DNA of 64,000 nt from Paraburkholderia phytofirmans PsJN. GTDB taxonomy: Bacteria; Pseudomonadota; Gammaproteobacteria; Burkholderiales; Burkholderiaceae. Positions 27,774 to 37,090 of this stretch are shown piece after piece. The translations under genes were made by a program, and so were the position numbers. Position 1 is the stretch's first letter; each line of letters opens with the position of its first letter. The stretch spans positions 62,001 through 126,000 of the forward strand of contig NC_010681.1 of NCBI RefSeq assembly GCF_000020125.1, in the 5' to 3' direction. Below the pieces are notes generated by a model that was not told the DNA's origin, made no database searches, and saw nothing but the letters and a program-made list of their open reading frames with translations.

Positions 27774-28931
27774 ATGCGCAGTATAAGGGTAATCCTGAGT
27801 ACGTTGATCACAACGGCGGCCGCACTTGTATGCCAGTCTGGCGCTCACGCACAAAGTAGCGTCGATCTGTACGGTGTACTGATGAGTGGTTTCATCTGGA
27901 CCAACAACGTCGCTGGTGGCAAGAGTGTCAGCCCTGCCGAGGGGCCTAGTCGCTGGGGACTGAAGGGTAACGAGGACCTGGGTGGCGGGACGAAAGCGGT
28001 CTTTACCCTGGAAAGCGGTTTTGCGATGAGTAGCGGCCAGTCGTTTCAGGGCGGCCGCCTGTTCGGCCGCCAGGCTTTCGTTGGTCTGTCGAATGATGCG
28101 TTGGGAACGTTCACCCTTGGCCGTCAATACGATTTTGCCAACGACTGGCTCGCGCAGAGCAGCGCGGTCTATCGGTGGAACGGGTATTTCGCTCACCCGG
28201 GAGACAACGACAATTTCAATTGGCAATTCCGCGTAAACAACGCGGTGAAGTACCAAAGTCCCGTGGTAGGTGGACTGCAGATCGGCGCAATGTATAGCTT
28301 CGGTGGCGTAGCTGGCAGCTTCGGAAACGAGAGCGCGATGAGCTTCGGCGCGAAATACGAAAACGGACCCGCAAAGATCCAGGCCGCTTATTTCCATATG
28401 AACCATCCTGCGCTCGCGGCATCCGAGGGCAACTGGAATACGATGCTGTTCCCACATATATCGGCTGCCTCACCAAATGAGGCAAACGCGCTGAACCCGC
28501 AGAGCATGGATATCTACGGCATTGGTGGAACGTACCAGATCGGGAAGACCACACTCGGGTTGCTATGGAGTCACAGCGACTACGACAAACTGGGTGATCA
28601 GGGTGATGGACTCGCTGACGCGGATGCGCGCTTCGACAACATCGAGGCGAACATCGCATACAACCTGACGCCGCAGGTCCAGTTTGTTGGCGCGTATGCG
28701 TACACAATTGGCAAGGTCCATCCGACGGACTTCGCGCCACAGTATCACCAGGTTGACGTCGGCGTAAATTACTTCGTGTCACACCGAACGATCCTTTACC
28801 TCGCCGGAATCTATCAACGTGCAGCGGGAGACGCGACATACGCGAATATCGAATGCGCGGGATCCTCGTGTGCAGCGAGCAGCTCCAGGAACCAGGTTTC
28901 GGCCCTGGCCGGTATTTTCCATATGTTCTAG
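27774..28931 (+). CDS. Outer-membrane porin (Burkholderia general porin type)
   Basis: The 385-residue precursor has a signal peptide ending SGAHAQ and a mature start SSVDLYGVLMSGF. Family motifs are SRWGLKGNEDLGGGTKAVFTLESGF, FGRQAFVGLSN and FTLGRQYD. The protein ends in Phe (FHMF), as required for outer-membrane assembly. It would form a trimeric 16-stranded channel for small hydrophilic solutes. It is the first gene of a run that continues with an FAD oxidase and an ABC importer, so it may serve uptake of the same substrate. Confidence 0.92.
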   Translation: MRSIRVILSTLITTAAALVCQSGAHAQSSVDLYGVLMSGFIWTNNVAGGKSVSPAEGPSRWGLKGNEDLGGGTKAVFTLESGFAMSSGQSFQGGRLFGRQAFVGLSNDALGTFTLGRQYDFANDWLAQSSAVYRWNGYFAHPGDNDNFNWQFRVNNAVKYQSPVVGGLQIGAMYSFGGVAGSFGNESAMSFGAKYENGPAKIQAAYFHMNHPALAASEGNWNTMLFPHISAASPNEANALNPQSMDIYGIGGTYQIGKTTLGLLWSHSDYDKLGDQGDGLADADARFDNIEANIAYNLTPQVQFVGAYAYTIGKVHPTDFAPQYHQVDVGVNYFVSHRTILYLAGIYQRAAGDATYANIECAGSSCAASSSRNQVSALAGIFHMF

Positions 28932-29158
28932 AAAGAAGCTCCCTGAACCTGGTGCATTAGTGGCCTCGTGTGTCACCGGGTATATTCGCCAGCGTTTTTT
29001 AAGTAGCGACCGTACAAACGGGTTTTATTGAGCGATGAACGAGGTCGATACTTGTACTCCCGGACGCGAGTGGTACAGGTGAAAGCCCGGTGCCTGCATG
29101 TGATGCATGCGTTCGATGGACTGCCCGCATCAGATCGGAATGACTTTTGGGAATTGAG

Positions 29159-30604
29159 ATGACCGCAAGCGGATTTTCGATGGACACATCTCTGGATGAT
29201 CGACCGGCGATGGCGGCGGCAGCGCGCCAGGACGGCAATGGCCCCCGCGTGATTGTGATCGGTTCGGGAATTGCGGGGCTCACAGCTGCCTATCGGCTTG
29301 GGCAGGCGGGCATGCATGTAACGGTACTGGAGGCCGCGGAAACGGTTGGCGGTCGCATGGGAGACCGGCGCGAAGGCGATATCGTTTTCAACAGCGGCGC
29401 GCGCCTCGTCTACCCGTTCGGCGGTGCGTTCAATCGTCTGGTCGCCGACCTCGCACTTGGCGATGCGCTCGTTCCACTACGCCGTCTGAGCGCGCGCTGT
29501 GTGACAACGAAAGGGGACCATCTGATCGAGTTGATGCCGACTGTACGCTCGCTGGCGACGCCGGGGTTGCATCTAGGGGAGCGGGTCGCGATGGTGCGGC
29601 ATGCGTTACGGATGCGTTCGCAGCGCGACCGCGTTGATCCGGACTGGGCGATCAGTGCGCTTGATGTCGACCCGGAGGCCGACCGGCTGAACCTCGCCGA
29701 TTACATTCGCAGGGAGATCGGTCCAAATGCGATGTCATACCTGGTTGAACCGGTGTTTCGCGCGACGCGCAGCTTCAATCCTGATGCGTTATCAACCCTG
29801 TTCTACCGCACCACCGTGCCGCATCTGATCGGCGAGGATACGGTCCACACCCTTAAAGGTGGTATGGGACAGGTATGCCGGACACTTGCCGGGTTGCTGG
29901 ACGTGCGGACCGGAACGCGGGTGACTTCCGTCGAGCACCAGCGCGATGGCGATGAGCTTCGTCTCAGGGTCACGCTTGCGAACGGCGACGCCTTGACTGC
30001 CGATCACGTGGTCTGCGCGGTCCAGGGCTCACTCGCGCGGGAATTGATCCGCACGCCACAGGCTATAGAGCGCCAGATGCTGGCCAATGTGCACTACAAC
30101 GCCCTTGGTGTTGTCCACTATGGATTCGCAAAGTCCCTCCCAGCGCAGATGCAATTCGCTTCGCGCGATGTCGGAAGCCGTATCGCAACGTTTCAACAGA
30201 CGCCGGCTGCGCCCGATCAAGGGCGCCCACTCACGCAGGTGTATTGCCAGCTGGCGCCAGAGGCAGTGGACGAAGCAATCAGGCGCGGCTGCACCGGCGA
30301 ACTTGACGTGTTGCTGCGCGAAGAGTTACGTGCCCGCATTCCCGACTTCGACCGGCAGGTGGTCGCGGTCGTCAATCAGTGGATACCCCGGATGCTGCCT
30401 TTGTTCGCCCCGGGGTACGGGGGGCGCCTGCGCGCCTTCTGGCGTTGGCAGGAGGCGCCTGCGCAGGCCTCCGGGCGGCCTGTCGTGTATTGCGGGGACT
30501 GGACATCGCAGGCGCTGCTCACCGGCGCGTGTGCGAGCGGTGAGCGGGCTGCCAGAATTGTGCTGGCCCGGTCACAGGTAGTGTCCGGTCGCGCGCAAAG
30601 TTAG
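29159..30604 (+). CDS. FAD-dependent amine oxidase family protein
   Basis: The protein has about 481 residues. The dinucleotide-binding site VIVIGSGIAGLTAAYRLG and the GG motif (EAAETVGGRMGDRR) mark the NAD(P)-binding/amino oxidase superfamily (monoamine and protoporphyrinogen oxidase-like). The C-terminal FAD motif is VVYCGDWTSQALLTGACASG. ATG 29159 is chosen; ATG 29180 is an alternative. It lies between a porin and an ABC importer, with UbiD and aldehyde dehydrogenase genes a few kilobases on. An oxidative deamination is plausible, but desaturase and isomerase relatives exist. Confidence 0.8.
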   Translation: MTASGFSMDTSLDDRPAMAAAARQDGNGPRVIVIGSGIAGLTAAYRLGQAGMHVTVLEAAETVGGRMGDRREGDIVFNSGARLVYPFGGAFNRLVADLALGDALVPLRRLSARCVTTKGDHLIELMPTVRSLATPGLHLGERVAMVRHALRMRSQRDRVDPDWAISALDVDPEADRLNLADYIRREIGPNAMSYLVEPVFRATRSFNPDALSTLFYRTTVPHLIGEDTVHTLKGGMGQVCRTLAGLLDVRTGTRVTSVEHQRDGDELRLRVTLANGDALTADHVVCAVQGSLARELIRTPQAIERQMLANVHYNALGVVHYGFAKSLPAQMQFASRDVGSRIATFQQTPAAPDQGRPLTQVYCQLAPEAVDEAIRRGCTGELDVLLREELRARIPDFDRQVVAVVNQWIPRMLPLFAPGYGGRLRAFWRWQEAPAQASGRPVVYCGDWTSQALLTGACASGERAARIVLARSQVVSGRAQS

Positions 30605-30714
30605 GCAAAGCGAACCAGGTTTTAGCGAAACGGCAAAAGCTGGCTGGCGAATAAATTCGTGTTGCCTGTCGGTGCTACAAATCGCCTATCCAATATCGTT
30701 ACGGGATACACGCA

Positions 30715-31749
30715 ATGAAGAAATCGACCGTTTCCGTTCTTCCGAAGTTTTTGTTGCGCCGCACATTGAGGAACATTCTCATGGTCGGCGTGGCGGCTGT
30801 CGCCGGATTGTTTACCGTGATGGCGCCGGTGAGTGCTCAGGGCAGCCAGCCCGTGACGATTGGTATTGCGAACCTGGGGCCGCATCCATCGCTCACAAGG
30901 ACGATGGTCGGTTTCAAGGCCGAAATGGCGCGTGAAGGTTATGTCGAGGGAAAAAACGTTAACTACGTGTACAGCGACGCAAACTTTACGCAGGCGCTGA
31001 TGCCCCAGATGTTTTCGCAGATTCTCTCAAAGGATCCGGCGCTGATCCTGACGCTGACAACTTCGGTTTCCGAGGTCGCACTCTCAGCGGTGGCCGATCA
31101 TCATATCCCGCTCGTTTTCGCGGAGGTTACGGATCCAGTCGCGGCTGGCCTTACGCCAGGCTGGACTCACGGCAGCGATCGCTTTGCTGGTGCATCCGAC
31201 CTGCAGGACTTCGACGCAGTGTTGGTCTTCGCGAAGAAGCTGCTGCCCGGCGTCAAATCATTCGGCGTACTTTATAACCCCGGAGAAGCTGATGATGTCG
31301 CCACGACGCGCGCCCTGCAGGAGGCAGCCAAGCGGGCAGGTCTTGAGTTTCGACCAGTCAGCGTTGACAGTGTCAACGACATCACGCAGCGCGCCCAGCT
31401 GCTGAACGGCATCGGCTTTATCTACATTACCGGATCGAATCTCGTGCAGTCAGCGATTCCGGCAGTGGCAGCAGCGATGCAGCGGATGAAAGTACCCGTC
31501 ATCAGTTCGGAGACGGAATTGATCAAGAAGGACATGGCGGACGCGTCATACGCCGTTTCGTTCGAATCGGTCGGCGCAAACGCGGCACGCGTCGCGGTGC
31601 GTGCGCTGAAGGGGGAACCGACATCGACGCTGCCGGTGATGAAGCCTGCAAAATCGGACTATGTCACGTCGATCAGCCGTGGCCAGTTCGCCAAGCTTGG
31701 CCTGACCATTCCAAAATCGTTCGAGGGCTGCGGATGCCTGATCAATTGA
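30715..31749 (+). CDS. ABC importer binding protein, TrpX type (ABC_sub_bind)
   Basis: This 344-residue precursor has a basic N terminus and hydrophobic core (LMVGVAAVAGLFTVMAPVSAQ). The mature part matches the pfam04392 family, which includes TrpX: GIANLGPHPSLTRTMVGFKAEM, EGKNVNYVYSDA, VFAEVTDPVAAGL, GVLYNPGEADD. It heads a complete three-gene importer. Some relatives bind tryptophan or aromatic amino acids; many are uncharacterised. Confidence 0.88.
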   Translation: MKKSTVSVLPKFLLRRTLRNILMVGVAAVAGLFTVMAPVSAQGSQPVTIGIANLGPHPSLTRTMVGFKAEMAREGYVEGKNVNYVYSDANFTQALMPQMFSQILSKDPALILTLTTSVSEVALSAVADHHIPLVFAEVTDPVAAGLTPGWTHGSDRFAGASDLQDFDAVLVFAKKLLPGVKSFGVLYNPGEADDVATTRALQEAAKRAGLEFRPVSVDSVNDITQRAQLLNGIGFIYITGSNLVQSAIPAVAAAMQRMKVPVISSETELIKKDMADASYAVSFESVGANAARVAVRALKGEPTSTLPVMKPAKSDYVTSISRGQFAKLGLTIPKSFEGCGCLIN

Positions 31750-31775
31750 AGGGGCGACGCTCCGCCCGGGTGACA

Positions 31776-32582
31776 ATGATGCGTGAAAAGGACACCTCGC
31801 TCCTGTCTGTCGAGCGGGTCAGCAAGACGTTCCATGCCGGCACGGTCGACGAGCGGGTTGCGTTGACGGATGTGTCGCTCAAGCTACTGCCCGGAGATTT
31901 CGCGGTGGTAGTCGGGGGCAACGGCGCTGGCAAATCGACCTTCCTGAATATGCTCGCAGGCGAAGTTATCTCCGATACGGGTGTGATTTCGATCGACGGC
32001 CGTGTCATTACCACGTTGCCGACGCACCGGCGGGCGAAGTACATCTCGCGGGTGTTTCAGGACCCGTCGATTGGTACCGCAGCCGCGTTGAGCCTGGAGG
32101 AGAATCTCGCTGTCGCGAACCAGCGTGGACTGGCGCGTGGTTTCGGCCGTGGGCTCACGCATGCGCAAGCGGAGGCGTTCCGGGAGCGGATTGCGTCGTT
32201 CGGACTTGGCCTTGAGAAGCGCATGAAGGCGCAGGCGTCACTGCTGTCCGGTGGCCAGCGGCAGGCGCTCTCGCTGCTGATGGCGGTCCTGCAACGGCCA
32301 ATGCTGCTTCTGCTGGACGAGCACACCGCCGCCCTCGACCCGCGTACGGCGGAGATCGTGATGCGGGTGACGGAGCAGGTCGTGCGCGAAGCGCAGCTGA
32401 CAACGCTGATGGTCACGCACAACATGCATCACGCGATTGACTACGGCAATCGCCTGATCATGATGCGCGACGGTCGGATCGTCGGCGATCTGACCGGGGA
32501 GGCAAAGCGCGCGATGACGATGGAACGCCTGATGGCGACCTTCAACGATGAGCCGCCGATGGCGCAAACGGTGAACGCATGA
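31776..32582 (+). CDS. ABC importer ATPase, TrpZ type
   Basis: The protein has 268 residues. Walker A is GGNGAGKST, the signature is LLSGGQRQALSLLMA, Walker B is LLLLDEHTAALDP and the switch histidine lies in MVTHNMH. ATG 31776 is preferred because the protein then starts just before the first strand. Its end overlaps the permease start by four bases. It would energise the importer formed with the genes on either side. Confidence 0.9.
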   Translation: MMREKDTSLLSVERVSKTFHAGTVDERVALTDVSLKLLPGDFAVVVGGNGAGKSTFLNMLAGEVISDTGVISIDGRVITTLPTHRRAKYISRVFQDPSIGTAAALSLEENLAVANQRGLARGFGRGLTHAQAEAFRERIASFGLGLEKRMKAQASLLSGGQRQALSLLMAVLQRPMLLLLDEHTAALDPRTAEIVMRVTEQVVREAQLTTLMVTHNMHHAIDYGNRLIMMRDGRIVGDLTGEAKRAMTMERLMATFNDEPPMAQTVNA

Positions 32583-33499
32583 ATCTGATCAATGGATTTA
32601 TCGGACTTTTCCCGGTCGGGATGATGCAGGGCTTGACCTACGCGCTGATCGCGCTCGCGATCATGATCCCGTTCCGGATTATCAACTTTGCGGACATGAC
32701 GGCGGAGGGCTCGTTCCCGTTCGGCGCCTGCGTGTGCGCGAAGCTGCTGATGATGGGCTTCAATCCCGTGATTGGTCTGCTCGGCGGCACGCTCGCGGGA
32801 TTCGCGGCCGGGCTGCTCACCGCCTATATTCACGAGAAGGCGAAGATCAATACGTTGCTGTGCGGCATTCTCGTACTCTCCATGCTGTACTCGGTGAACA
32901 TCCGCGTGATGGGGCAGCCGAATTCGGCGCTGTTCGCGTATGCGAGCGTATTCTCATGGCTGCCGGCCGCAGGTGGCGGCTACCTGTCTCGCATCCTCAT
33001 GCTTGGCGCGACGGATACCGTAATCGGTGCGGGCGTACTCTGGTTCCTCGGCACGCAGCACGGCATGGCGATGCGCGCGATCGGCTCGAGTCCGTCCATG
33101 GCCAAGGCGCAGGGCATCAACGTGAAGGTCTATACGCTGGTCGGTCTCGGTCTCGCGAATCTGTTCGCGGCGCTTGGTGGCGCGCTGCTCGCCCAGAACC
33201 AGGGCTTTGCCGACGTGAATATGGGCTTCGGCGTACTGGTCAACGGCCTCGCAGCGCTGCTGCTCGGCGAGGCGATCGTCGGCAACCGCTCGATGCTGCG
33301 TCAGGTGCTTGCGCCTGTCCTGGGATCGATCGTCTACTTCCAGATGATCTCGGTCGTACTCGTGATCGGCTTCCAGCCTTCGGACCTGAAGCTCGTTACA
33401 TCGCTATTCGTTCTCGGCACGCTGCTGACGATGGCGCAGCGCAAGAAGCGCGGTGCAAACCGCCGGAAGGCTGCCACAGCGAAGATGCAGGCGGGCTGA
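32579..33499 (+). CDS. ABC importer permease, TrpY type
   Basis: This 306-residue membrane protein has about eight to nine segments. It resembles TrpY and distantly LivH (GLTYALIALAIMIPFRIINFADMT, a MAMRAIGSSPSMAKAQGIN loop, LLLGEAIVGNRS). A basic tail follows the last segment. The start overlaps the ATPase stop (ATGA). A T-tailed terminator follows at 33532. Confidence 0.9.
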   Translation: MNLINGFIGLFPVGMMQGLTYALIALAIMIPFRIINFADMTAEGSFPFGACVCAKLLMMGFNPVIGLLGGTLAGFAAGLLTAYIHEKAKINTLLCGILVLSMLYSVNIRVMGQPNSALFAYASVFSWLPAAGGGYLSRILMLGATDTVIGAGVLWFLGTQHGMAMRAIGSSPSMAKAQGINVKVYTLVGLGLANLFAALGGALLAQNQGFADVNMGFGVLVNGLAALLLGEAIVGNRSMLRQVLAPVLGSIVYFQMISVVLVIGFQPSDLKLVTSLFVLGTLLTMAQRKKRGANRRKAATAKMQAG

Positions 33500-33531
33500 C
33501 GATACACGCAGTCTGGTTGTGCCTGACCGGG

Positions 33532-33574
33532 AAAGCCCGACGTTGCGCAGAAGCCGCAACGCCGGGCTTTTTGG
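33532..33574 (+). terminator. Terminator of the TrpXYZ-type operon
   Basis: AAAGCCCG pairs with CGGGCTTT around an inner CGTTGCG/CGCAACG stem, followed by TTTTTGG. It separates the plus-strand importer from the minus-strand ubiX gene and may act in both directions. Confidence 0.88.
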
Positions 33575-33633
33575 CGTTGGCTGGCAACGCGATGGGGTGC
33601 CGGCCTGCCGTCCCGGGCGGACGGCAAGAGCGG

Positions 33634-34227
33634 CTAATACGCTGCGCCCAACCCCTGCCAGCGCCGCATGGCCGCCGGAGGCTCGACGTGCAACTGGTCG
33701 AGTACGCGCATGACCGTATAGTCGACCATCGCGTCAAGACTATCGGGCTTCGCGTAGAACGCGGGCAACGGCGGCATCACCGTCGCGCCCATTTCGGCCG
33801 CGAGTGTCATGTTGCGCAGATGCGCGAGCGTGAGCGGAGTTTCGCGCGCGAGCAGCACGAGCCTGCGGTTCTCTTTTAACGTGACGCTCGCGGCGCGGGA
33901 AATGAGGTTGTCGTCGAAGCCGTGCGCCACGGCCGCGAGCGTTTTCATGGAGCATGGTGCGATTACCATGCCGTCGTGCTGGAACGAGCCGCTGGCGATG
34001 CTCGCGCCCACTTCGTTCTGGTCGTAATAGACGCTCGCCGCATCGCGCAGCGCGTTGCGTTCAAGTCCGGTTTCGTCGAGTAGCGTCATCCAGCCCGCGC
34101 GCGACACGATGAGATGCGTCGTCACTGTGCAGTGGCGCAGCATCTCAAGCAGCCGCACGCCGTACACGGCGCCCGTCGCGCCCGTAATCGCGACCACGAC
34201 GCGCTTTTTTTGCACGATGCCGGTCAT
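33634..34227 (-). CDS. ubiX: UbiX-like flavin prenyltransferase
   Basis: The protein has 197 residues. The flavin site motif is AITGATGAVYGVRLLEML, followed by APCSMKTLAAVAHGFDDNLISRAA and RRLVLLARETPLTLAHLRNM. All are classic UbiX/Pad1 features. The enzyme makes prenylated FMN, the cofactor of UbiD decarboxylases. The ATG overlaps the stop of the upstream UbiD gene (34224-34227), so the two are translationally coupled and dedicated to each other. Confidence 0.93.
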   Translation of the reverse strand: MTGIVQKKRVVVAITGATGAVYGVRLLEMLRHCTVTTHLIVSRAGWMTLLDETGLERNALRDAASVYYDQNEVGASIASGSFQHDGMVIAPCSMKTLAAVAHGFDDNLISRAASVTLKENRRLVLLARETPLTLAHLRNMTLAAEMGATVMPPLPAFYAKPDSLDAMVDYTVMRVLDQLHVEPPAAMRRWQGLGAAY

Positions 34228-35567
34228 GTCGCCGCCCGCGCGGAGAAATGCGGCAGGTAGTCGTCGAGCACGATCTGCCCGGCTCCGGGAATGGTCTTGC
34301 GTTCGAACTCCGCTTCGCGGCCCCACGGACGTGTGGCGTCGATCGCGAGACGGCCCCAATGGTCCTTGTGCGCATCGCGATAGAAGCCCGGCACGTCATG
34401 GATTACCATCGTGCGCGTATCGGCGCGTCCGCGCGTGAGAAACGCCCAGATCACGTCTTCCATGTTGTAGATGTCAACGTCCTTGTCCACGACAATGACG
34501 AGCTTGTTGTAGTCGAGGTGCGAGCCGAGCGCGGCCAGCAGCGCGTGCTGCGCGTGGCCTTCGTATTGCTTGTCGAGCTTGATGACTGTATTCATGACGG
34601 TGGGGCGGCAGCTCACGTCGAGTACACCACGCACCTGGCTCGAAATGGCCTTGTAGATACGCGCGGCGGTGGCGGCCTCGAGCGGGCGAAGATCCTCGTG
34701 CGATCCGCAGATCAGGCCTTGAAAGACTGCGCCCTCGCGCCAGCCGACGTGGGTGATTTCGAACACATGGTTGTCGCCCACTTCGACGTAGTAGCCCATG
34801 AATTCGCCGAATGGACCTTCGGGCCGGCGCATATTGGGCAAAATGCGCCCTTCGATCACAATCTCTGCTGAGACTGGCACGTCCAGATCGATCGTGCGCG
34901 CCGGGCGCATCGCGATCGGGCCGCCGCGCATGGCCGCCGCAAGCGCAAGCTCGTTGCCGTCGGGCGGCAGCGACACGCATGCGCTCATGAATATTTCCGG
35001 GTCGGCGCCGATCAGGATGGCTGCTTCGAGTGGTTCGTTACGCGCTTCGGCCTGCTGCTGGAAGCGCGCGAGATCGTGTGTACTGCCGAGCCGGATGCGC
35101 AGTTCGTCGTCTGAAATGACCATCGAGCGATGGAACGAGAGATTCGCACGCCCGCTGGCGGGGTCCTTCGCGAGAAACACGCCGGCTGTAATGTACGGCG
35201 CGCCATCCCGCGCGTGATAAGTGGGGATCGGCAGGTCGGAGAGCTTGCCCGTGACCCAGTCGGTAGGCGCCGCGACGCGCTCGGTCGGCGTCTCGAGCGT
35301 CGCAGCGAGAGAGATTTCGCGATCGAGCCGTGCGCAGAACGTTTCGTCGGCCTCACAACGGATGATCTCACGCAGTCGCTCGTGGTCTGTGTACAGATTC
35401 ATCAACACGGGCAGAGAGCTGCCACGCACGTTTGTGAAGAGCACCGGCTTTGTCGTTTCGTCCTGCAGCCGCCGCGCGACCGCAGCAATCTCGTAGCGCG
35501 GATCGACCTCGCGCTTGACGGTCAGCAGTTCGCCACGCGAGCGCAGGCGGGAAAGATAGTGTCTCAT
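34224..35567 (-). CDS. ubiD: UbiD-family prFMN-dependent (de)carboxylase
   Basis: The protein has 447 residues. UbiD motifs include RRPEGPFGEFMGYYVEVG, with the conserved glutamate, and the metal/prFMN region VSCRPTVMNTVIKLDKQ. ATG 35567 is chosen because the protein then starts MRHYLSRLRSRGELL, as in the family; an open frame extends further upstream without homology. UbiD enzymes act on aromatic, heteroaromatic or alpha,beta-unsaturated acids. The gene lies divergent from an AraC regulator and near an aldehyde dehydrogenase, suggesting decarboxylation of an acid made from an aldehyde. The substrate is unknown. Confidence 0.92.
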   Translation of the reverse strand: MRHYLSRLRSRGELLTVKREVDPRYEIAAVARRLQDETTKPVLFTNVRGSSLPVLMNLYTDHERLREIIRCEADETFCARLDREISLAATLETPTERVAAPTDWVTGKLSDLPIPTYHARDGAPYITAGVFLAKDPASGRANLSFHRSMVISDDELRIRLGSTHDLARFQQQAEARNEPLEAAILIGADPEIFMSACVSLPPDGNELALAAAMRGGPIAMRPARTIDLDVPVSAEIVIEGRILPNMRRPEGPFGEFMGYYVEVGDNHVFEITHVGWREGAVFQGLICGSHEDLRPLEAATAARIYKAISSQVRGVLDVSCRPTVMNTVIKLDKQYEGHAQHALLAALGSHLDYNKLVIVVDKDVDIYNMEDVIWAFLTRGRADTRTMVIHDVPGFYRDAHKDHWGRLAIDATRPWGREAEFERKTIPGAGQIVLDDYLPHFSARAAT

Positions 35568-35763
35568 CGTCTCACGATGTCCAATGAAAAAGGGCGGAAT
35601 TTGGGTGCCGCGCCGTGCCAAGCCGGCGAGCGATGCTTGCGTTATACCCGTGCCGATGTGGCGAGACTTTGTCGATTGGGGCGGTGAATTAGGAAAAGCG
35701 GTTTTTTCATGTGAGTCCGCTGCCGGCTGCACGTTGCGTGCCGTCCGGGGGAGCGGATAATGC

Positions 35764-36918
35764 ATGCTGGATGTTTGCCTCTTTCCGGAACCCAATATGC
35801 CGACTTCGCTATCCGGTCTGTTCCGCACCACGCTCGCCGGACCCGAGTCACGCCTCACGGAGGCATTTGACAATCTGCGTACCCGGCTCGACTGCGTCAG
35901 CGTGCCCGAGTTCGGACTATATGGGGCCTCGGTGCCGGTTCCGGGCGACGCGGAAGAGGGCGTGTGGCGTATGGCCAGCATTCGCGACGAGATCTTTCTG
36001 GTGATTTCCGACTGCAACTACGCGCACAGCCGCTCCGAGAGTGTTTTGCCGGAGTCGTTCGTGGAATTTCACTTTTCACTATCCGGCCCGGCAAGCGTCG
36101 ATTTTTCTGATACCGGTACGCTGCAGGTGAATGCCCCCAACCTGCTCGTATGCCGGCAGGGTGCAGACGTGCGCTACACGGTCACCTGTGGGCCAGGCCC
36201 ATGGCAATCGGTCGGACTCTACGTGACGCAGCGTTATTTCGACCGGTTGCTGGGTGCGGTTGGCAACGAGGCTGACCGCATTCGCGGCGAGCTCGCAGGG
36301 GTCGGATTTGACCAGATTTACAACCGGCAGATGCCGTTTAGCGTAGACGCCCTGAACATCGTCGAGCAACTGCTGGATTCCCGCTATCGCGGTGCGCGTC
36401 AGATGCTCTATCTGGAAGGCAAGTGTACGGAGATACTGTGCGCATGCATCGAGATGTGGCTCGCGCACGCGCGCGCCGACAACCCCGGCGAGACGCTATC
36501 AGCGCGCGACCTGCGGCTGATTGAGCAGGCGCGGGAGATGATCGTCGGCGACCTGCGTCTTGCGCCCACGATTCCCGAACTGGCGCGCGCGGTAGGGACC
36601 AATGCTTCGAAGCTCAAGCGTGGATTCAAGTTCCTCTATGGGATGACGATTTTCGAGTATGGTCATCGCTGCCGGATGGATCGTGCGCTTCGGCTTCTGG
36701 TAGGCGAACGGCAGCCGGTGGGACAGGTGGCATTGGCGGTCGGCTATCAGCATCAGACCAGCTTTACCGCGGCTTTCCGTGACTACTTTGGCTTCGCACC
36801 AAAGGACGCCCGCCGCCTGGCGAGTCCCGTCGTATCGGGGCCATCCCGCGTGGTTCAGCATGCCGACGAGCGATCTGCGATCGATGCTGCCAAGTCTGCG
36901 CCGTCGGATCAGACATGA
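35764..36918 (+). CDS. AraC-family regulator
   Basis: The protein has 384 residues. The C-terminal double helix-turn-helix (PTIPELARAVGTNASKLKRGFKFLYG and VGQVALAVGYQHQTSFTAAFRDYFG) follows an N-terminal sensor domain resembling the PchR/siderophore branch (FVEFHFSLSGPASVDF). ATG 35797 is another possible start. It is divergent from ubiD-ubiX and upstream of the aldehyde dehydrogenase gene, which makes it the likely activator of both. Confidence 0.9.
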   Translation: MLDVCLFPEPNMPTSLSGLFRTTLAGPESRLTEAFDNLRTRLDCVSVPEFGLYGASVPVPGDAEEGVWRMASIRDEIFLVISDCNYAHSRSESVLPESFVEFHFSLSGPASVDFSDTGTLQVNAPNLLVCRQGADVRYTVTCGPGPWQSVGLYVTQRYFDRLLGAVGNEADRIRGELAGVGFDQIYNRQMPFSVDALNIVEQLLDSRYRGARQMLYLEGKCTEILCACIEMWLAHARADNPGETLSARDLRLIEQAREMIVGDLRLAPTIPELARAVGTNASKLKRGFKFLYGMTIFEYGHRCRMDRALRLLVGERQPVGQVALAVGYQHQTSFTAAFRDYFGFAPKDARRLASPVVSGPSRVVQHADERSAIDAAKSAPSDQT

Positions 36919-37090
36919 AGCCATCACGCTTTTGCTATTTGCGTTACGCACTTTGATATAGGAAATCGGCTGTATTGCCGTAGCGCGCGTATTCCCTCCT
37001 TTTTCCCGTTGTTAGCATGAACCGACATCGCACAACGTCACGTGGCGGGCGCGTGGGCGGCCGACACATATGCAAAGGAAGGAAACTACG

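Noticed and set aside
36930..36960. Possible promoter (TTGCTA with GATATA 17 bases on) before the aldehyde dehydrogenase gene
   Set aside because: Only a weak match in an A+T-richer patch; not distinguishable from chance without start-site data.
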